The notes under the pieces: generated by a model
The model's database searches: none
What the model saw: the letters and a program-made list of their open reading frames with translations, nothing else
Told to the model about the DNA's origin: nothing
Program-made: the position numbers and the translations under genes
Shown: positions 17,813 to 25,231 of the stretch, piece by piece
Position numbering within the stretch: position 1 is the stretch's first letter
Layout of the letters: every line of letters begins with the position of its first letter
Assembly: GCF_000255115.2 (NCBI RefSeq)
Contig: NC_018068.1
Span: 1,240,001-1,304,000 of the forward strand
Direction: 5' to 3'
Origin: Desulfosporosinus acidiphilus SJ4
GTDB lineage: Bacteria; Bacillota; Desulfitobacteriia; Desulfitobacteriales; Desulfitobacteriaceae
Length of the DNA stretch: 64,000 bases

Positions 17813-18097
17813 GACGCTAATGAAGACTTAGACAATATCATTTCGTATATTGCTGTTCAACTCGATAAGCCCATGGCTGCAGCAACATTTTTAAATGAAG
17901 TTGAAAGATGCTACGGCTTTTTAAAAAGTAATCCGTTTATGTATGAAAGATGCCATGATGTTCTTTTAGAAGCAGAAGGTTTTCGCAAGGCAACAATTAA
18001 TAACTATGTTCTGGTTTATAAGGTGAATGAGATGACAAAAGCTGTAATTATCTATAGGTTTTTCTATGGAGCGCAAAACTATATTCTATTGATATAG
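17813..18097 (+). pseudogene. RelE/ParE-family toxin remnant
   Basis: The frame reads DANEDLDNIISYIA, then FLNEVERCYGFLKSNPFMYERC, then NNYVLVYKVNE and IYRFFYGAQNY. This is the typical order of a ParE/RelE mRNA-interferase or gyrase-inhibiting toxin. The N-terminal beta strand is missing: upstream of 17813 the frame runs to a stop at 17786 with no start codon, and the first in-frame ATG is at 17873, inside helix 1. No antitoxin gene precedes it. I read it as a toxin gene that lost its 5' end and its antitoxin. Translation from 17873 (74 residues) is possible but would probably not give an active fold. Confidence 0.7.
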
Positions 18098-18233
18098 GGG
18101 AGTGTAATCCTCTAACTGAAATTTTTGTTTTGACACTAGGATTATCATACTGCATAAACGCAACCGTGACGAGGGACCTACCCTGATGAATTAACAATGA
18201 GGTAACATTATCCCACGTGAATAGAGTGATTTC

Positions 18234-18267
18234 AACTGACGGCTTAAAATTAGGCTGTCAGTTTTTC
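18234..18267 (+). terminator. Rho-independent terminator
   Basis: AACTGACGGC (18234-18243) pairs with GCTGTCAGTT (18254-18263), one G-U pair, followed by TTTTTC-type sequence. It would end rightward transcription coming from the glycyl-radical operon and the toxin remnant. Confidence 0.75.
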
Positions 18268-18359
18268 TGCTTTTCTGTAAAGATGTATCCAACAGTTAGT
18301 TTTGTAATTTTCTAATACGTCTCCAAAATTATGGGGTAATCAGCAAATATGAGTTAAAC

Positions 18360-18397
18360 AATAGTGTTCAAAGTGTTTAAACACTTTGAACACTATT
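18360..18397. repeat. 38-bp perfect palindrome
   Basis: Each 19-bp arm is the exact reverse complement of the other, centred on GTTTAAAC at 18378/18379, with no spacer. It lies between the rightward terminator and the 3' end of the leftward trans-3-hydroxyproline dehydratase gene. It has no U-run on either side, so a normal terminator is not obvious. See findings. Confidence 0.85.
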
Positions 18398-18451
18398 AAA
18401 CAGAGTGGACAATTCAAGATTGTTATAGATCAAGAGTTTAGAAAACTTAAA

Positions 18452-19471
18452 CTAACTTCCAATGATCCTAAATCCTTCGGGCAGCGGGTCCTTGGGATCA
18501 AGCACTAAATGATTAAATCCGGTAATTTGCGCAGTTCCGGATACCTCAGTAAGAACGGCAGGGTAGTCCCCAATCTTTGTTTCTTCTACAAATTTGCCTG
18601 CAAAGGGAGTATCTATAATGCTGTAATTGATCAGGGTATCTTCTTTTTTCATTTCACCTCTATGATAATGGAGAGCAACTCTCCCGCCTGTTCCGGTCCC
18701 GGTAGGAGAACGATCAACTTGCCCCTCGGCGAAGATACAAACATTTCGGGTCGTAAGTATACTTCCTTCTCGTACAGGCTTTTCGTAGAAAATCGTTCCA
18801 TAGAGCCAATTGACACCGGATGAGGGATGATTAAATTCCATAACTGACATTACTTTGTGCTTAATTTCCATACCAGTCGAGACCAGTTTTTCAGTGTTTT
18901 CTGGGGTAATTGTCAAGTTTATTTGTTTTGTATCCAAATATACATAAAAGGCGCCGCAATAAACAACATCGCCCGTAACTTCCCCGATACCCTCGACTTT
19001 GACAGTGATGTTCTCTCGATAGACAAAACAGGGGACGTTTTGAAATCTAACTCGTTCAACTTCCCCATTTTTGACATCGGCAAAGGCTTTAATTCTTCCG
19101 GCCGGCGAGTCTATTTTAACGACTGTTTCACCTTCCTGAGCGACAATCATTCCGGTTTCAATAGCAACTTTAGTTACCCCAATAATGCCGTGTCCGCACA
19201 TGGAGCTTAATCCCTCGTTATGAGTAAATAAGACGCCAAAATCTCCATCTTCTGTTACCGCAGGAAGGAGGATACAGCCGTACATTCCGCTGTGTCCCCG
19301 GGGTTCCAACATGATCATCTTGCGCAAGTGATCATAGTTTTCCAGCATATATTGTCTTTTTTCTAGCATCGTTTTGCCTGGAATAGGCGGTAAGCCGGAG
19401 GTAACAATTCTAAGAGGTTCTCCCGCTGTATGGGCGTCTATGCAATGTATGGAGTGCTTAAAATTCATCAA
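18452..19471 (-). CDS. trans-3-hydroxy-L-proline dehydratase (proline racemase superfamily)
   Basis: Member of the proline racemase / 4-hydroxyproline epimerase fold, 339 residues. The first catalytic position is Cys92 in SSMCGHGIIG. The second, which is Cys in racemases and epimerases (DRSPCGTG), is Thr257 here (DRSPTGTGTGGR); the DNA codon is ACC on the minus strand. The Cys/Thr pair is the hallmark of trans-3-hydroxy-L-proline dehydratases such as human L3HYPDH, which form 1-pyrroline-2-carboxylate. I therefore call a dehydratase rather than a racemase. The product normally needs an ornithine-cyclodeaminase-family reductase to become L-proline, and a truncated gene of that family lies just upstream on the same strand. 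It runs opposite to the surrounding catabolic genes. Confidence 0.85.
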   Translation of the reverse strand: MMNFKHSIHCIDAHTAGEPLRIVTSGLPPIPGKTMLEKRQYMLENYDHLRKMIMLEPRGHSGMYGCILLPAVTEDGDFGVLFTHNEGLSSMCGHGIIGVTKVAIETGMIVAQEGETVVKIDSPAGRIKAFADVKNGEVERVRFQNVPCFVYRENITVKVEGIGEVTGDVVYCGAFYVYLDTKQINLTITPENTEKLVSTGMEIKHKVMSVMEFNHPSSGVNWLYGTIFYEKPVREGSILTTRNVCIFAEGQVDRSPTGTGTGGRVALHYHRGEMKKEDTLINYSIIDTPFAGKFVEETKIGDYPAVLTEVSGTAQITGFNHLVLDPKDPLPEGFRIIGS

Positions 19472-19558
19472 TATGCTTCAATTCCTTTCTCGTTTAAAAG
19501 TTTTAAGAAACTAGAACAATTTTTCTCTAGTCTTAGCCGATCTTAAGAAGATTTGAGA

Positions 19559-19765
19559 TCAAATATGTCTTGAATTTTCCCGAATTTCTCCTGAAAACTT
19601 ATCTTTGCTGATTCTTTTGCGAGATAAAGGAATAATAAAATCTCCTGCTTCCGCCAGGACAGCTTCTACAGAGTCAAAGAAAATCTTATCGGCATCTCTT
19701 ACGGCTTCTACTGGATCACGCATTGTAAAAACCAGTTGAATTTCTTTTTTGGTAAGAAGTATCAT
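19559..19765 (-). pseudogene. Truncated ornithine cyclodeaminase / ketimine reductase-family gene
   Basis: The 68-residue product begins MILLTKKEIQLVFTMRDPVE and continues AVRDADKIFFDSVEA and then IIPLSRKRISKDKFSG. This looks like the N-terminus of ornithine cyclodeaminase/mu-crystallin family enzymes (usually about 310-340 residues, with the pattern L-S/T-x-x-D/E-V-x-x-x-x-x-M-x-D-A-I/V-E). The Rossmann domain is absent, and no continuation is found in the 87 bp before the next gene in any frame I checked. In hydroxyproline loci this family supplies 1-pyrroline-2-carboxylate reductase, the exact step needed after the neighbouring dehydratase. I read it as a decayed reductase. A genuine small protein is the alternative. 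Confidence 0.6.
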
Positions 19766-19854
19766 ATTACACTTCTATCCGTTAAATATATTATACTACA
19801 CTGTTGGACTTGGATAAATTTGTTATAGATTAAAGTGGGTGAAAATAGAGCAAG

Positions 19855-19896
19855 GGCGCTGTCACTTTACTACTAGAGTAGAGTGACAGCGCCTTT
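19855..19896. promoter_or_regulatory. Inverted repeat: terminator-like hairpin or sigma-54 enhancer site
   Basis: GGCGCTGTCACT (19855-19866) and AGTGACAGCGCC (19882-19893) are perfect 12-bp arms, with TTTCTTCTT after the right arm. On the plus strand it can act as a terminator, but no rightward gene lies upstream to need one. It sits about 150 bp before a sigma-54 promoter, a usual distance for an activator site, and its TGTCA/TGACA core resembles the repeat at 33713-33738 near other sigma-54 promoters. Confidence 0.6.
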
Positions 19897-19929
19897 CTTC
19901 TTAGGTGAGCAAAGCGTAAATTTAACGAA

Positions 19930-19975
19930 GGGGGCCGCTTTCATATGAAGGAGTGGTCCCCGTACTTCTTTTTAT
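19930..19975 (+). terminator. Second hairpin with U-run upstream of the dehydrogenase operon
   Basis: GGGGCC..CTTTCAT pairs imperfectly with ATGAAGG..GGTCCCC around 19932-19961, followed by CTTCTTTTT. With the hairpin at 19855 it makes a tandem pair ahead of the sigma-54 promoter. It could isolate the promoter from read-through on the plus strand. Confidence 0.5.
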
Positions 19976-20018
19976 CCAGAAAATTTAATTCCAAATGTTT
20001 CAGTTGACAGTATGCAAA

Positions 20019-20036
20019 TTGGCACGAAAATTGCTA
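20019..20036 (+). promoter_or_regulatory. Sigma-54 (-24/-12) promoter of the amino-acid dehydrogenase operon
   Basis: TTGGCACGAAAATTGCTA contains the invariant GG and GC exactly 10 bp apart and matches the sigma-54 consensus (TTGGCAC-N4/5-TTGC) at every core position. Transcription would begin near 20045, ahead of the GTG at 20091. The activator encoded at 26912-28657 is the closest candidate regulator. Confidence 0.9.
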
Positions 20037-20090
20037 TTTATATTTAAGTTCAATCAAGTTCTTGGATTACAACCAGGGGGAGTGACGTCT

Positions 20091-20396
20091 GTGCGAATTA
20101 ATGATCATCCTATTTTGGACTTCCAGCGAGGAGAAGAGATCACCTTTTCCTTCGATGGTCAGGAAGTTAAAGGTTATGAAGGAGAGACCATCGCTGCCGC
20201 CCTTCATGCTGCGGGGGTTAGGGTTTTAGGCCATAGTCCGGAAAAGCATAGGCCGAGAGGACTCTTTTGTGCTATCGGCAATTGTTCATCCTGTCTCATG
20301 ATCGTCGATGGAGAACCCAATGTCAGAATTTGTGTAGAAAAGGTTAAGCAAGGCATGCAGGTGCAAACGCAGCAAGGAAAGGGGTGCCTGCGTTGA
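20091..20396 (+). CDS. [2Fe-2S] subunit of amino-acid dehydrogenase (HcnA-like)
   Basis: Small plant-type [2Fe-2S] protein of 101 residues, like HcnA, the LhpF-type subunit of hydroxyproline dehydrogenases and the small subunits of opine oxidases. Cluster ligands are in LFCAIGNCSSCLMIVDG with a further Cys in VRICVEKV. The GTG at 20091 follows GGGGGAGTGACG and lies after the sigma-54 promoter; upstream in-frame codons precede the transcription start. It is the first of five overlapping genes for a flavin/iron-sulfur dehydrogenase. Confidence 0.85.
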   Translation: MRINDHPILDFQRGEEITFSFDGQEVKGYEGETIAAALHAAGVRVLGHSPEKHRPRGLFCAIGNCSSCLMIVDGEPNVRICVEKVKQGMQVQTQQGKGCLR

Positions 20397-21487
20397 AAGA
20401 GATAGAAGTTCTCATTATTGGCGGCGGACCGGCTGGGCTATGCGCCGCAGCAGCGGCGGCCGAATTGGGTGCCGGTGTTCTTTTGCTGGAGAGGGATGAC
20501 AAACTCGGCGGACAATTAGTCAAACAAACCCATAAGTTTTTCGGTTCTAAAAAACAGTACGCCGGTGAGCGGGGCTACCAGATCGGAAACGTTCTGATTG
20601 AGCAGTGTTCCGCTAAGCCGAAGGTTGAAGTATGGTCGGAAGCTACCGCTCTGGGAATTTATGATGATGGTGTTGTCACGGCAGAAAAAGACGGCCAACA
20701 TATAAAAATTAAACCCAAAAAAATTATCGTGTCAACGGGTGCTTCTGAGAAGATGATAGCCTTCCCCAATAACGACATGCCCGGTATTTACGGAGCCGGG
20801 GCAGTTCAAACTCTCATGAATGTCCATGGCATTGTTCCAGGGCAACGTGTACTTATGGTTGGTGCCGGAAATATAGGACTTATTGTTTCTTATCAATTGC
20901 TTCAGGCAGGAGTTGACGTGGCAGCGATCATTGAGGCTGCACCAGCGATTGGTGGATATTTGGTCCACGCTTCAAAGATCCGGCGTGCCGGTGTTCCTAT
21001 CCTGACCTCTTATACCATTAAAGAAGCTTACGGCAAGGAAAGTGTTGAGGGCGCAATCATTTGCCAATTGGACGAACATTGGCAGGAGATTCCCGGGAGC
21101 GAACAGGACTTGACGGTCGATGTTATTTGTCTGGCAGTCGGATTAAGTCCCTTAACAGAACTTTGCTTTCAGGCAGACTGCCAGATGAAATACGTTCCGG
21201 AACTTTCCGGACACGTGCCCCTAAGAAACGAATATTTGGAAACCACCCGTCCTGGGCTCTATGTAGCTGGGGATGTCAGCGGGGTTGAAGAGGCCAGTTC
21301 TGCTATGGTCGAAGGACGCTTGGCCGGAATAAGTGCTGCTTATAGTTTAGGTTACGGCCAGGATACGGCAGCGAAACTTCAAGAAGATGCCTTGGCAGAG
21401 TTAAGTGAATTGCGGGCGGGACCTGCCGGGCAAAAGACCTTGCAAGGACTTAAAAAACTGACGGAAAAGGGGGGAGCGGGATGCTGA
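20393..21487 (+). CDS. FAD/NAD(P)-binding subunit of amino-acid dehydrogenase (HcnB-like)
   Basis: Pyridine nucleotide-disulfide oxidoreductase-fold subunit of about 364 residues. The N-terminal FAD motif is VLIIGGGPAGLCAAAAAAE; a second dinucleotide motif is VLMVGAGNIGLIVSYQLLQ near residue 155; the C-terminal FAD motif is GLYVAGDVSG. TTG at 20393 after AGGAAAGGGG or GTG at 20384 can start it; both overlap the [2Fe-2S] gene. In HcnB and LhpE this chain carries a C-terminal Bfd-like iron-sulfur domain. Here that domain is a separate gene (21974-22261), as in archaeal PDH1-type proline dehydrogenases. Confidence 0.85.
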   Translation: MKEIEVLIIGGGPAGLCAAAAAAELGAGVLLLERDDKLGGQLVKQTHKFFGSKKQYAGERGYQIGNVLIEQCSAKPKVEVWSEATALGIYDDGVVTAEKDGQHIKIKPKKIIVSTGASEKMIAFPNNDMPGIYGAGAVQTLMNVHGIVPGQRVLMVGAGNIGLIVSYQLLQAGVDVAAIIEAAPAIGGYLVHASKIRRAGVPILTSYTIKEAYGKESVEGAIICQLDEHWQEIPGSEQDLTVDVICLAVGLSPLTELCFQADCQMKYVPELSGHVPLRNEYLETTRPGLYVAGDVSGVEEASSAMVEGRLAGISAAYSLGYGQDTAAKLQEDALAELSELRAGPAGQKTLQGLKKLTEKGGAGC

Positions 21488-21984
21488 ACAAAACTGGGAT
21501 TCCCACCGCTGAGGATGTAAAAACTGTTACCCCCACTGAGGAACGGCTGAAGAAAGGTCCTGTTGCTATTATCGAATGTTTCCAAAAGATACCCTGCAAT
21601 CCTTGTACGGAAGCCTGCAAGCAAGGTGCTATTCAGCCGATGGAGGAAATCAATGACTTGCCCAGGATGGACTTTGATAAATGCAATGGCTGCGGTGTTT
21701 GCCTCAGTCGTTGTCCGGGATTGGCAATTTTTATAGTTGATGGTTCCTATAGCGCGGAAGAAGCCATTGTCAGAGTTCCTTATGAATATCTGCCGGTTCC
21801 GCAAGTTGAGGAAGAAGTGGTTGGGGTTGATCGTGCTGGTAAAGAACTGGGTACCTTTAAGGTGAAAAAGGTCCAGTCCGGCGGCCCGAAAAATAAAACT
21901 TACACTGTGTGGCTGGCTGTACCCCAGGAACTGGCCATGGAAGTGCGCGGTATTCGCTTGGGAGGGGTTAGACATGCTGGATAA
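21481..21984 (+). CDS. 4Fe-4S ferredoxin subunit
   Basis: Iron-sulfur protein of 167 residues. The first cluster motif is CNPCTEACKQG, the second CNGCGVCLSRCPG. The C-terminal half (about 80 residues, including VDRAGKELGTFKV) is not a standard ferredoxin and may bind the larger subunits. Its start overlaps the FAD gene by seven bases and its stop overlaps the Bfd-like gene, so all five subunits are translationally linked. It probably passes electrons from the flavin subunits to a cellular carrier. Confidence 0.82.
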   Translation: MLNKTGIPTAEDVKTVTPTEERLKKGPVAIIECFQKIPCNPCTEACKQGAIQPMEEINDLPRMDFDKCNGCGVCLSRCPGLAIFIVDGSYSAEEAIVRVPYEYLPVPQVEEEVVGVDRAGKELGTFKVKKVQSGGPKNKTYTVWLAVPQELAMEVRGIRLGGVRHAG

Positions 21985-22261
21985 AGAGACCATCGTCTGT
22001 CGTTGTGAAGATATTACTTTAGATGAAATCCAAGCCTTGATAAAGCAAGGCTACCGGACCATTGACGAAATTAAACGGGTTCTTCGCGCCGGGATGGGAC
22101 CTTGTCAGGGACGGACCTGCCGGATGTTAATTGCCCAAGAACTGTCAAAGGCCTATGGGATTCCTGTTTCCGAAGTCCTGATGCCTACCTTCCGGCCGAC
22201 AGTCAAACCGGTGAAACTAGGAACCTATGCGGGGGGTGAAGCAGTTGCAAAAAACAGCTAA
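21974..22261 (+). CDS. Bfd-like [2Fe-2S] subunit
   Basis: Protein of 95 residues with the BFD-type [2Fe-2S] pattern: CRCEDI near residue 10 and GMGPCQGRTC near residue 45, plus the helical linkers ITLDEIQALIKQGY and IDEIKRVLRAGMG. The same domain forms the C-terminus of HcnB, opine oxidase subunit A and LhpE. Here it stands alone. The long tail after residue 65 (MPTFRPTVKPVKLG) is the usual linker of this family. Confidence 0.85.
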   Translation: MLDKETIVCRCEDITLDEIQALIKQGYRTIDEIKRVLRAGMGPCQGRTCRMLIAQELSKAYGIPVSEVLMPTFRPTVKPVKLGTYAGGEAVAKNS

Positions 22262-23393
22262 TGTTGTCATTATCGGCGGGGGGATTACCGGCTGTGCCGT
22301 AGCTTATGAAATGGCCCTGCGCGGTGTTAAAGATATTGTCGTGCTTGATAAACAATACCTTGCTTCGGGAGCCACAGGACGCTGCGGTGCCGGGGTTCGC
22401 CAGCAGTGGGGAACAGAAACCAATGCAATTCTTGCCCGGGACAGCGTGAAACGCTTCGAAGGCATGAATGAAGAATTGGATTATGACTTGGATATTGAAT
22501 TTAAACAGGGCGGCTATCTGATGGTGGCCTATACTGAGAGGGAATGGGAGCAATATAAAAAAAATGTGGCAATTCAGCATAGCCTAGGGATTCCCACCAA
22601 AATGATTACGCCCCAAGAGGCTCAAGAGATCGTACCTCATTTAAATATAGAAGGTTTGATCGGAGCGACCTTCTGTCAATCCGACGGACATGCTAATCCC
22701 TTCCATGTGGTGGATGCCTATTATAAAGCCGGGCGGCGGCTGGGGGTTAACTATGAAACCTACACCACGGTTACTGGAATTAAACGTGAGAAAGGCAAAG
22801 TTACCACTGTCCAAACCACGAAAGGGGACATCGATACACCCATCGTCATTAATGCCTGCGGTTATGCCGCCGGCACAATCTGTAAGATGGTCGGCTTTGA
22901 TCTTCCTCTTTATCCCCAGCGCCATCAAGCCTTGGTGACGGAACCTGTGGAACCTTGCCAGGGCCCTATGGTCATTTCCTTACATCATCGTTTATACTGC
23001 CAGCAGACTCCCCACGGCAGCTTTATCATGGGAGTGGGCGACCCTAACGAACCGAAAGATTTTGACATCCGTTCCAGCTGGGAGTTTTTGGAGGATGTGG
23101 CCCGCCAAGCGACTACCGTATTGCCCCTTCTGAAGAATCTGCGTGTTGTGCGTCAATGGTCGGGTCTCTATGACATGAGTCCGGATGCGAATCCCATTTT
23201 CGATGAAATTCCTAATGCCCAAGGAATGTGGGTAGCCGCGGGTTTCAGCGGCCATGGCTTCATGGTAGGACCTCAGACCGCCGTTCTTTTAACTCAGAAA
23301 ATTCTGGGTCAGGAATGTTTTATGCCTATTGAAAAATTTGGTTTAGACCGTTTCCGCAGAGGAGAACTCTTGCTTGAGCCTGCTGTGGTGTAA
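22245..23393 (+). CDS. FAD-dependent amino-acid dehydrogenase, catalytic subunit (DadA/HcnC-like)
   Basis: D-amino-acid oxidase-fold flavoprotein of about 382 residues, the probable substrate-oxidising subunit. FAD motif VVIIGGGITGCAVAYEMALRG, then ASGATGRCGAGVRQQWGTE, and the C-terminal signature GLYDMSPDANPIFDE with AAGFSGHGFMVGP. Relatives are sarcosine oxidase beta, HcnC, LhpB and the beta chain of PDH1-type L-proline dehydrogenase. TTG at 22245 follows GGGGGGTGAAG; ATG at 22227 is an alternative. Given the P5C dehydrogenase that follows, L-proline to P5C is the most economical reaction. Oxidation of a D-hydroxyproline is the alternative. Confidence 0.83.
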   Translation: MQKTANVVIIGGGITGCAVAYEMALRGVKDIVVLDKQYLASGATGRCGAGVRQQWGTETNAILARDSVKRFEGMNEELDYDLDIEFKQGGYLMVAYTEREWEQYKKNVAIQHSLGIPTKMITPQEAQEIVPHLNIEGLIGATFCQSDGHANPFHVVDAYYKAGRRLGVNYETYTTVTGIKREKGKVTTVQTTKGDIDTPIVINACGYAAGTICKMVGFDLPLYPQRHQALVTEPVEPCQGPMVISLHHRLYCQQTPHGSFIMGVGDPNEPKDFDIRSSWEFLEDVARQATTVLPLLKNLRVVRQWSGLYDMSPDANPIFDEIPNAQGMWVAAGFSGHGFMVGPQTAVLLTQKILGQECFMPIEKFGLDRFRRGELLLEPAVV

Positions 23394-23599
23394 TGATTCA
23401 GAATTTATTAAGGCTCTCAATGAACTTGGTCTGCAAAACTGTACATCAGGAGTCTCGGTGGGGGGCTTTAGCCTCTGCGGAGAAACCGAAGGAGTAACCC
23501 CACTTGTAGAAGTGCAAATCTAGATGTAGAAGAGGGAATCTAGAAGGGATAAGTTTTGTAATCGTTACTTTATGGATTCAAAAAATGGGAGGAATTATA
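23394..23599 (+). other. Structured intergenic segment
   Basis: Between the dehydrogenase and P5C dehydrogenase genes, GTGGGG at 23458 pairs with CCCCAC at 23498. Inside that outer stem GGCTTTAGCC and TCTGCGGA form small hairpins, giving a multi-branched fold of about 46 nt. No gene is seen. It could be a processing or partial termination site. Confidence 0.4.
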
Positions 23600-25231
23600 A
23601 TGAATAATGCTTATTTTGAACTTAAATTTCCCGAGAATGAACCTATCAAAGGGTATATGCCGGGTTCTCCGGAACGTACTGCTTTAAAGGCAGAACTGGA
23701 CCGTCAATTAACAAGCTTTGTTGAAATACCGGTAATTATCGGCGGCAAGGAAATTCGGACCGGAAACAAAGTTCAGATGATTTGTCCCCATGATCATCAA
23801 AAAGTTCTTGGCGAATACCATGTGGCCGGGGAAAAAGAATTGCTCCTGGCTATTGAATCCGCAGAAGCTGCCAGAGAAGAATGGGAGAATATGCCTTGGG
23901 AGCATAGAGCAACTATTTTCTTGAAAGCCGCCGATTTGTTAACAGGCAAATACCGAGCCAAAGTAGCGGCTTCCTGTATGCTTGGACAAAGTAAAAATCC
24001 CTTCCAGGCTGAAATCGATGCTATTTGTGAATTAGCTGATTTCCTGCGTTTTAATACTTACTACACCCAAGAAATTTATAAACAACAGCCTATGAACACA
24101 CCCGGTGTCTGGAATCGGGTGGAATACCGCGCCTTGGATGGCTTTGTCGCCGCAATTACTCCCTTTAACTTTACGTCGATCGGCGGCAATCTCTCCACGG
24201 CTCCGGCCATGGTAGGGAACACTGTTTTGTGGAAACCCTCATCCACGGCCGTTCTCTCCAACTATTATTTTATGCAAATTCTCATGGAAGCAGGTTTACC
24301 GGCCGGGGTTATCAATTTCGTACCTTGCAGGGGGGCGGACTTTGGCAGGATCGTGGTAAGTCATCCGAAGATGGCGGGTTTCCACTTTACCGGGTCCACG
24401 GCCGTATTCAACGGGATCTGGAATCAAGTGGGCACAAATATTAACAAGTATGTTTCCTATCCGCGTCTTGTGGGTGAAACCGGCGGCAAAGACTTCATTT
24501 TTGCCCATGAATCTGCAGACGTTGAAGCTCTTGCCTGCGCTATGGTGCTTGGGGCCTATGAATATCAAGGGCAAAAATGCTCGGCTGCCTCCCGTGCCTA
24601 CATTCCGGAAAGCCTTTGGGGTGAACTCAAAGGACGCCTTGAAGAAGAAATCGGCAAGATCAAGATGGGTGATGTTCGCAATTTTAGCAATCTCATGAAT
24701 GCCGTTATCGATCAGAATTCCTTCACGAATATTAAGAACTATCTTGATTACGCCAGAGAATCTAAGGATGCAGAGATCCTTATCGGCGGAAAATGCGATG
24801 ACAGTGTTGGTTATTTTGTAGAGCCGACGGTTATCTTAGCTAAAACGCCCAACTTTAAAACCATGGTAGAAGAAATATTTGGACCTGTTATGACTGTTTA
24901 TGTTTATCCCAACGACAAACTGGAAGAAACTTTAAAAGCCTGCGATACTGCGACGATCTACGGATTAACCGGTGCTGTTTTTGCCCAGGACAGAGCCGCA
25001 ATTATCAAGATTGCCAGAGCCTTAGATCATGCGGCAGGGAACTTCTATATTAACGACAAGCCCACCGGTGCCGTTGTCGGACAGCAACCCTTCGGCGGAA
25101 GCCGGGCTTCAGGAACAAATGATAAAGCGGGCAGCGCCATCAACCTATATCGTTGGATGAATCAACGGGCTATAAAAGAGATGCTGATTCCCCGTACCGT
25201 TGTTAGTTACCCTTATATGACAGAGGAATAA
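23600..25231 (+). CDS. 1-pyrroline-5-carboxylate dehydrogenase (ALDH4A1-like)
   Basis: NAD(P)-dependent aldehyde dehydrogenase of 543 residues that oxidises P5C/glutamate semialdehyde to glutamate. The catalytic cysteine is Cys327 (YQGQKCSAASR) and the general-base glutamate is Glu293 (VGETGGKDF). The C-terminal half is close to animal mitochondrial ALDH4A1: GGKCDDSVGYFVEPT, EEIFGPVMTVYVYP, AAGNFYINDKPTG and VGQQPFGGSRASGTNDK all match family landmarks. ATG at 23600 follows GGGAGGAATT; an in-frame ATG at 23585 contains that site. It completes the path from HypD and the dehydrogenase to glutamate. Confidence 0.95.
   Translation: MNNAYFELKFPENEPIKGYMPGSPERTALKAELDRQLTSFVEIPVIIGGKEIRTGNKVQMICPHDHQKVLGEYHVAGEKELLLAIESAEAAREEWENMPWEHRATIFLKAADLLTGKYRAKVAASCMLGQSKNPFQAEIDAICELADFLRFNTYYTQEIYKQQPMNTPGVWNRVEYRALDGFVAAITPFNFTSIGGNLSTAPAMVGNTVLWKPSSTAVLSNYYFMQILMEAGLPAGVINFVPCRGADFGRIVVSHPKMAGFHFTGSTAVFNGIWNQVGTNINKYVSYPRLVGETGGKDFIFAHESADVEALACAMVLGAYEYQGQKCSAASRAYIPESLWGELKGRLEEEIGKIKMGDVRNFSNLMNAVIDQNSFTNIKNYLDYARESKDAEILIGGKCDDSVGYFVEPTVILAKTPNFKTMVEEIFGPVMTVYVYPNDKLEETLKACDTATIYGLTGAVFAQDRAAIIKIARALDHAAGNFYINDKPTGAVVGQQPFGGSRASGTNDKAGSAINLYRWMNQRAIKEMLIPRTVVSYPYMTEE

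Noticed and set aside
18452-19471. Proline racemase or 4-hydroxyproline epimerase
   Set aside because: The second catalytic Cys required by both is Thr257 (DRSPTGTG), which marks the trans-3-hydroxy-L-proline dehydratase subgroup.
19995-20090. N-terminal extension of the [2Fe-2S] subunit from 19995
   Set aside because: These codons overlap the sigma-54 promoter (20019-20036) and precede the expected transcription start; the GTG at 20091 has a proper ribosome-binding site.
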